From: Candidatus Coatesiibacteriota bacterium
Lineage (GTDB): Bacteria; RBG-13-66-14
Length of the DNA stretch: 17,887 bases
Direction: 5' to 3'
Assembly: GCA_014728185.1 (NCBI GenBank)
Contig: WJMB01000152.1
Coordinates: 1-17,887, forward strand
In this document: one piece after another, positions 15,426 through 17,887 of the stretch
How the letters are laid out: the number at the start of each line of letters is the position of its first letter
How positions within the stretch are numbered: position 1 is the stretch's first letter
Program-made: the position numbers and the translations under genes
Notes under the pieces: model-generated
What the model was told of the DNA's origin: nothing
What the model saw: the letters and a program-made list of their open reading frames with translations, nothing else
Database searches by the model: none

Positions 15426-15560
15426 TCAGTGGCTCAGGCGCTTGCGACCGCGACGGCGGCGGCGCGAGAGCAGCTTGCGGCCGTTCTTGGTCCGCATGCG
15501 CTGGCGAAAACCGTGATCGCGCTTGCGCTTGATCCGGCTTGGTTGGTAGGTCCGTTTCAT
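15426..15560 (-). CDS. rpmH: Ribosomal protein bL34
   Basis: This 44-aa, very basic protein matches the usual bL34 length. It starts MKRTYQPSRIKRKRDHGFRQ and continues with RMRTKNGRK and a run of arginines, the standard L34 sequence. It is a component of the 50S ribosomal subunit. AAGGAG lies 5 nt upstream of the ATG. It has its own promoter (15602-15631) and terminator (15345-15373). The usual partner rnpA is on the same strand but over 1 kb away, and no dnaA gene is seen nearby, so the classical dnaA-rpmH-rnpA order is broken here. Confidence 0.97.
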   Translation of the reverse strand: MKRTYQPSRIKRKRDHGFRQRMRTKNGRKLLSRRRRRGRKRLSH

Positions 15561-15601
15561 GGTTGCTCCTTGTGTCTACTGTGCTTTCGCGGCGGACGGG
15601 T

Positions 15602-15631
15602 AGGTTAGCAGACCCGACGGCACGCTGTCAA
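15602..15631 (-). promoter_or_regulatory. Sigma-70-type promoter of rpmH
   Basis: On the minus strand a perfect TTGACA (15626-15631) is followed after 18 bp by TAACCT (15602-15607). The expected transcript start is about 35 nt before the rpmH ATG. The promoter sits immediately downstream of the stop codon of the von Willebrand A protein gene, in the only available gap. Confidence 0.72.
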
Positions 15632-15634
15632 GCC

Positions 15635-17611
15635 TCAGCGCAGGTTGCGCTTGCGGCGCAGCAGCCAGTCCGCGGTCAGCAGGACGACGACCAGGCCGAT
15701 GAACCAGGGCGAGGCCCGCCAGGGATCGACGACGGTGCGGCTGTGGCGGCTCGGAGCCAGAACCGGTTCATCCACGGTCGATTCCAGATAGTTCCCGCCG
15801 CCCTCCTCGGCCAGCCGGCGCAGGTCGGCCAGGTCCGGGTTCAACAGGCGCAGTTCATTTAAGGGCGGCTCGACGACGAAGGGCTCCTCGACGACGGCGC
15901 CCCTATCCGTCGCGATGCTAACGAAGTAGAGACCGGGCTCCCTGGGCGCGGTCAGGCGGGAACGCCTTACGCCGTCGGGATCCGGCGTGAAGGTCAACTC
16001 GCCCCGGCATGCGCCGCCTTCATTGAGGAGCAGCGCCGCCGGACTTCCACCGCTCGGGTCGTTGAGTTCGACGACCAACTCGCCGCCGGCTTCGACGTAG
16101 CGCCGTTCCAGGTGCAGCCGCGGACCCTCGCCGGGCGGCGGGGTGGAGAGCAGCGAGAATAACTCGGCGGTCAGGTTTTGGTAGAGGGGGTCTTCGCCGT
16201 GGAGCCGGCGGGCCAGGTGCCAGCGCCACCAACTCGATCCGAGCAGCAGCAGTCGCGGTGCGCCGGAACGGGAGGCCAGGGCGCCGGGAACGGGTCGTCC
16301 GGCGGGGTTCTCCAGGGTCAGGATCGTCTCGACACCCACGGGCAGGCCCTCAGCGTAGCTCAACAGCGCCGGAGGCCCGGCCTCGACGGCGGTGCTGAAA
16401 AGGGGATCGTGGGCCTCGACGGTACGGGCCTGTCCGGCGACCAGGCGCAGCGTGCCCGTCGACAGACCGGGCCAGAGGCTCCAGACGGCGGCGTCGGCTT
16501 CGACCACCAGGCCGGGGCGGCCCCAGATCAGAGCGGTGCCTCGTCCGGCGTCGTTGCGGCGGGACAGCTCGGAGATCAGAGAGCCCTCGGGGACGATGTC
16601 GATCAGGAAGACGGCGGCGGGCTCGCGCACCTCCGGGGTGACGGGCGTGCCGTCGGGAGCGAGGAAGCGGCCGTCGGGCCGTCGGTGGAGCCGAACGACC
16701 TCGACGCCGGGCAGTTCCTCCAGGGCCCGCGCCAGAAAAGCCGCCTCGGGGTGCGGACCTGCGGAGAGGATCAGGGCCGTCTGCTCGTCATCGACGACCT
16801 GGACGAGCAACCGCCGCGTGTTGTTCCAATCCGTCGCCTCGTCGCTGACCGGCTCCAATCGGGCTTCGATGAGCCACCAGCCCGGAAGGTCCGGAGTGAA
16901 AACGAACTCCCGGCTCCCACCGGTTGAATCGATCCCGTCGCTTCCCAGCACCCGGGGCTCGCCGTCGGATTCCAGCCGCCGGGCCGTCACCGTCAGGACG
17001 GTGGGCGCCGGCTCCCCGCCCCGGGCAACAACCTCGACGACAACCGCGGCGGCCCGACCAGTGGCGATCAACCGGGGCGCCCGGGGGCGGAGGGTCTCGT
17101 AATCCGCTGCCGCCGGGGTCTCCACGGCCAACACATTGACGGGAAAACCGGGTGGACCGGCGTAGCCCCCCGCTCCGTCGTCATCGCCGATCAGCACCGC
17201 TCCGGCCAGGTCGGGACGCCGACGGGCCAGCAGCTCCAGGGCCGCCGCGGGGTCCGACGCCAGGGCGCCCGTGGTGAAGGGAACGAACTCCAGGCCGGGC
17301 CGCGCCGCGCTCAACCCGGCGGCGAGTTCCTCGGCAAGCCGCGTGCGCTCCACGCCCTCGGCGTTTCGCAGGGTCATGCTGGCGCTGTCGTCGACGACCA
17401 GGGCCAGCTCCCGGCGCTCCCCGCCCCGCTCCTCGGCGCAGCTCAAGCCCGCGAAGGCCAGGGCCAGCAGCACCAGCGCGCCCAGGCGCAGACCGACCAG
17501 CACCACGCGCCAGCCCGGCTTCTCCTCGACACGGCGGTAGAGCAGCACGGCGGGCACCGTCAGCGCCAACGCCGTCAACAGGGCCCAGGGCCACCAGCTA
17601 TCGATGCTCAA
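15635..17611 (-). CDS. Membrane-anchored von Willebrand factor A domain protein
   Basis: With the TTG start at 17611 the product is 658 aa. Two N-terminal membrane helices (about 7-25 and 36-57) precede a vWA-like domain whose metal-binding motif is D74-D-S76-A-S78. Ig-like and glutamine-amidotransferase-like segments follow, then a conserved end (NPDLADLRRLAEEGGGNYL) and a last membrane helix (about 633-650) with a basic cytoplasmic tail. Bacterial proteins of this layout are usually encoded with MoxR ATPase, DUF58 and Bat-type genes and are thought to act in envelope protein assembly. No such partner is in the window. GGGAGGAGGCGGC just before TTG is an excellent ribosome binding site; the longer GTG start at 17626 would put it inside the coding region. 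Exact function unknown. Confidence 0.85.
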   Translation of the reverse strand: MSIDSWWPWALLTALALTVPAVLLYRRVEEKPGWRVVLVGLRLGALVLLALAFAGLSCAEERGGERRELALVVDDSASMTLRNAEGVERTRLAEELAAGLSAARPGLEFVPFTTGALASDPAAALELLARRRPDLAGAVLIGDDDGAGGYAGPPGFPVNVLAVETPAAADYETLRPRAPRLIATGRAAAVVVEVVARGGEPAPTVLTVTARRLESDGEPRVLGSDGIDSTGGSREFVFTPDLPGWWLIEARLEPVSDEATDWNNTRRLLVQVVDDEQTALILSAGPHPEAAFLARALEELPGVEVVRLHRRPDGRFLAPDGTPVTPEVREPAAVFLIDIVPEGSLISELSRRNDAGRGTALIWGRPGLVVEADAAVWSLWPGLSTGTLRLVAGQARTVEAHDPLFSTAVEAGPPALLSYAEGLPVGVETILTLENPAGRPVPGALASRSGAPRLLLLGSSWWRWHLARRLHGEDPLYQNLTAELFSLLSTPPPGEGPRLHLERRYVEAGGELVVELNDPSGGSPAALLLNEGGACRGELTFTPDPDGVRRSRLTAPREPGLYFVSIATDRGAVVEEPFVVEPPLNELRLLNPDLADLRRLAEEGGGNYLESTVDEPVLAPSRHSRTVVDPWRASPWFIGLVVVLLTADWLLRRKRNLR

Positions 17612-17647
17612 GCCGCCTCCTCCCACGGTACGTTCCAGTTAAACACA

Positions 17648-17676
17648 AGGATAACACCGGTCTCGACCGCTGGCAA
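17648..17676 (-). promoter_or_regulatory. Probable sigma-70-type promoter of the vWA protein gene
   Basis: On the minus strand TTGCCA (17671-17676) is followed after 17 bp by TATCCT (17648-17653). The predicted start near 17641 leaves a leader of about 30 nt before the TTG start codon and includes its ribosome binding site. Confidence 0.5.
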
Positions 17677-17735
17677 TCGACGCCTTGCCCCCGCACCCCG
17701 GCTCTGCTATCCTTGCGCCCCTGGATCTCATACCG

Positions 17736-17765
17736 TTGCGCCCTGGGTTTCATGCTGTGCATAAT
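17736..17765 (+). promoter_or_regulatory. Possible plus-strand promoter toward the right edge
   Basis: TTGCGC (17736-17741) and CATAAT (17760-17765) are 18 bp apart on the plus strand. If real, it would read through repeat copy 4 into a gene outside the window. The -35 match is only moderate. Confidence 0.25.
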
Positions 17766-17832
17766 GATACCGTAAGCCGCCGCAATCCCGGCCTCGCCGC
17801 CGCCGATAACGCCTCTTGGACTCCGGCGCGGA

Positions 17833-17887
17833 GGCGTTGGCACGTTTCTTGCGGAGAGGCGTCCGGGTTGACGGAGCCCGGCTGCCC
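17833..17887. repeat. Nested palindromic repeat, copy 4, left half only
   Basis: The left inner arm at 17833-17852 is identical to that of copy 1 (GGCGTTGGCACGTTTCTTGC), followed by GGAG as in copies 1 and 3. The window ends inside the loop. By analogy with a 44-nt loop, the right arm should start about 10 nt beyond the edge. The outer arm cannot be identified. Confidence 0.8.

Overview
The window is GC-rich bacterial DNA with genes packed on the minus strand; rnfB is the only confident plus-strand gene. A TamB-like protein, a lipoprotein cyclophilin and Spy/CpxP-type periplasmic proteins indicate a diderm (Gram-negative type) envelope. RnfB indicates ion-coupled electron transfer at the inner membrane. 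rpmH, rnpA and rnc show that this is chromosome. The phylum cannot be assigned from the sequence alone. No tRNA, rRNA, CRISPR array or insertion sequence was seen.

Layout. From 500 to 2900 lies a minus-strand operon read from right to left: two small membrane-anchored zinc-ribbon proteins, two very small ORFs and two exported Spy/CpxP-like proteins, ending in a hairpin terminator. It starts at a near-consensus sigma-54 promoter (2879-2895). The next gene upstream (3043-4440) is an NtrC-type sigma-54 activator with its own terminator. The arrangement resembles the ZraR/ZraP envelope-stress system. From 4623 to 6196 are a GalE-like sugar-nucleotide epimerase and a lipoprotein peptidyl-prolyl isomerase. 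From 7294 to 11139 is a TamB-like protein. From 11960 to 12962 is a self-contained rnfB unit with promoter, gene and terminator. From 13236 to 14340 are rnc and rnpA, which overlap. rpmH (15426-15560) has its own promoter and terminator and is separated from rnpA by about 1.1 kb of AT-richer, apparently non-coding DNA. From 15635 to 17611 is a membrane-anchored von Willebrand A protein.

The most unusual feature is a dispersed intergenic repeat, with three complete copies (300-483, 7037-7246, 13036-13234) and the left half of a fourth at the right edge (17833-17887). Each complete copy is a nested palindrome. A 20-21 bp inner inverted repeat has an invariant core, GGCACGTTTCTTGC, flanked by base pairs that vary in a compensatory way. 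It is enclosed by a second inverted repeat of 13-22 bp whose sequence is different in every copy. The invariant core runs exactly from the GG to the GC of a sigma-54 -24/-12 promoter, so each element looks like two sigma-54 promoters facing each other. With a sigma-54 activator and a conventional sigma-54 promoter in the same window, this suggests a sigma-54-linked repeat family, although a structural or transposition-related repeat remains possible.

Long stretches without recognisable genes (1-299, 6197-7036, 11140-11959, 14341-15344) are visibly richer in A+T than the genes.
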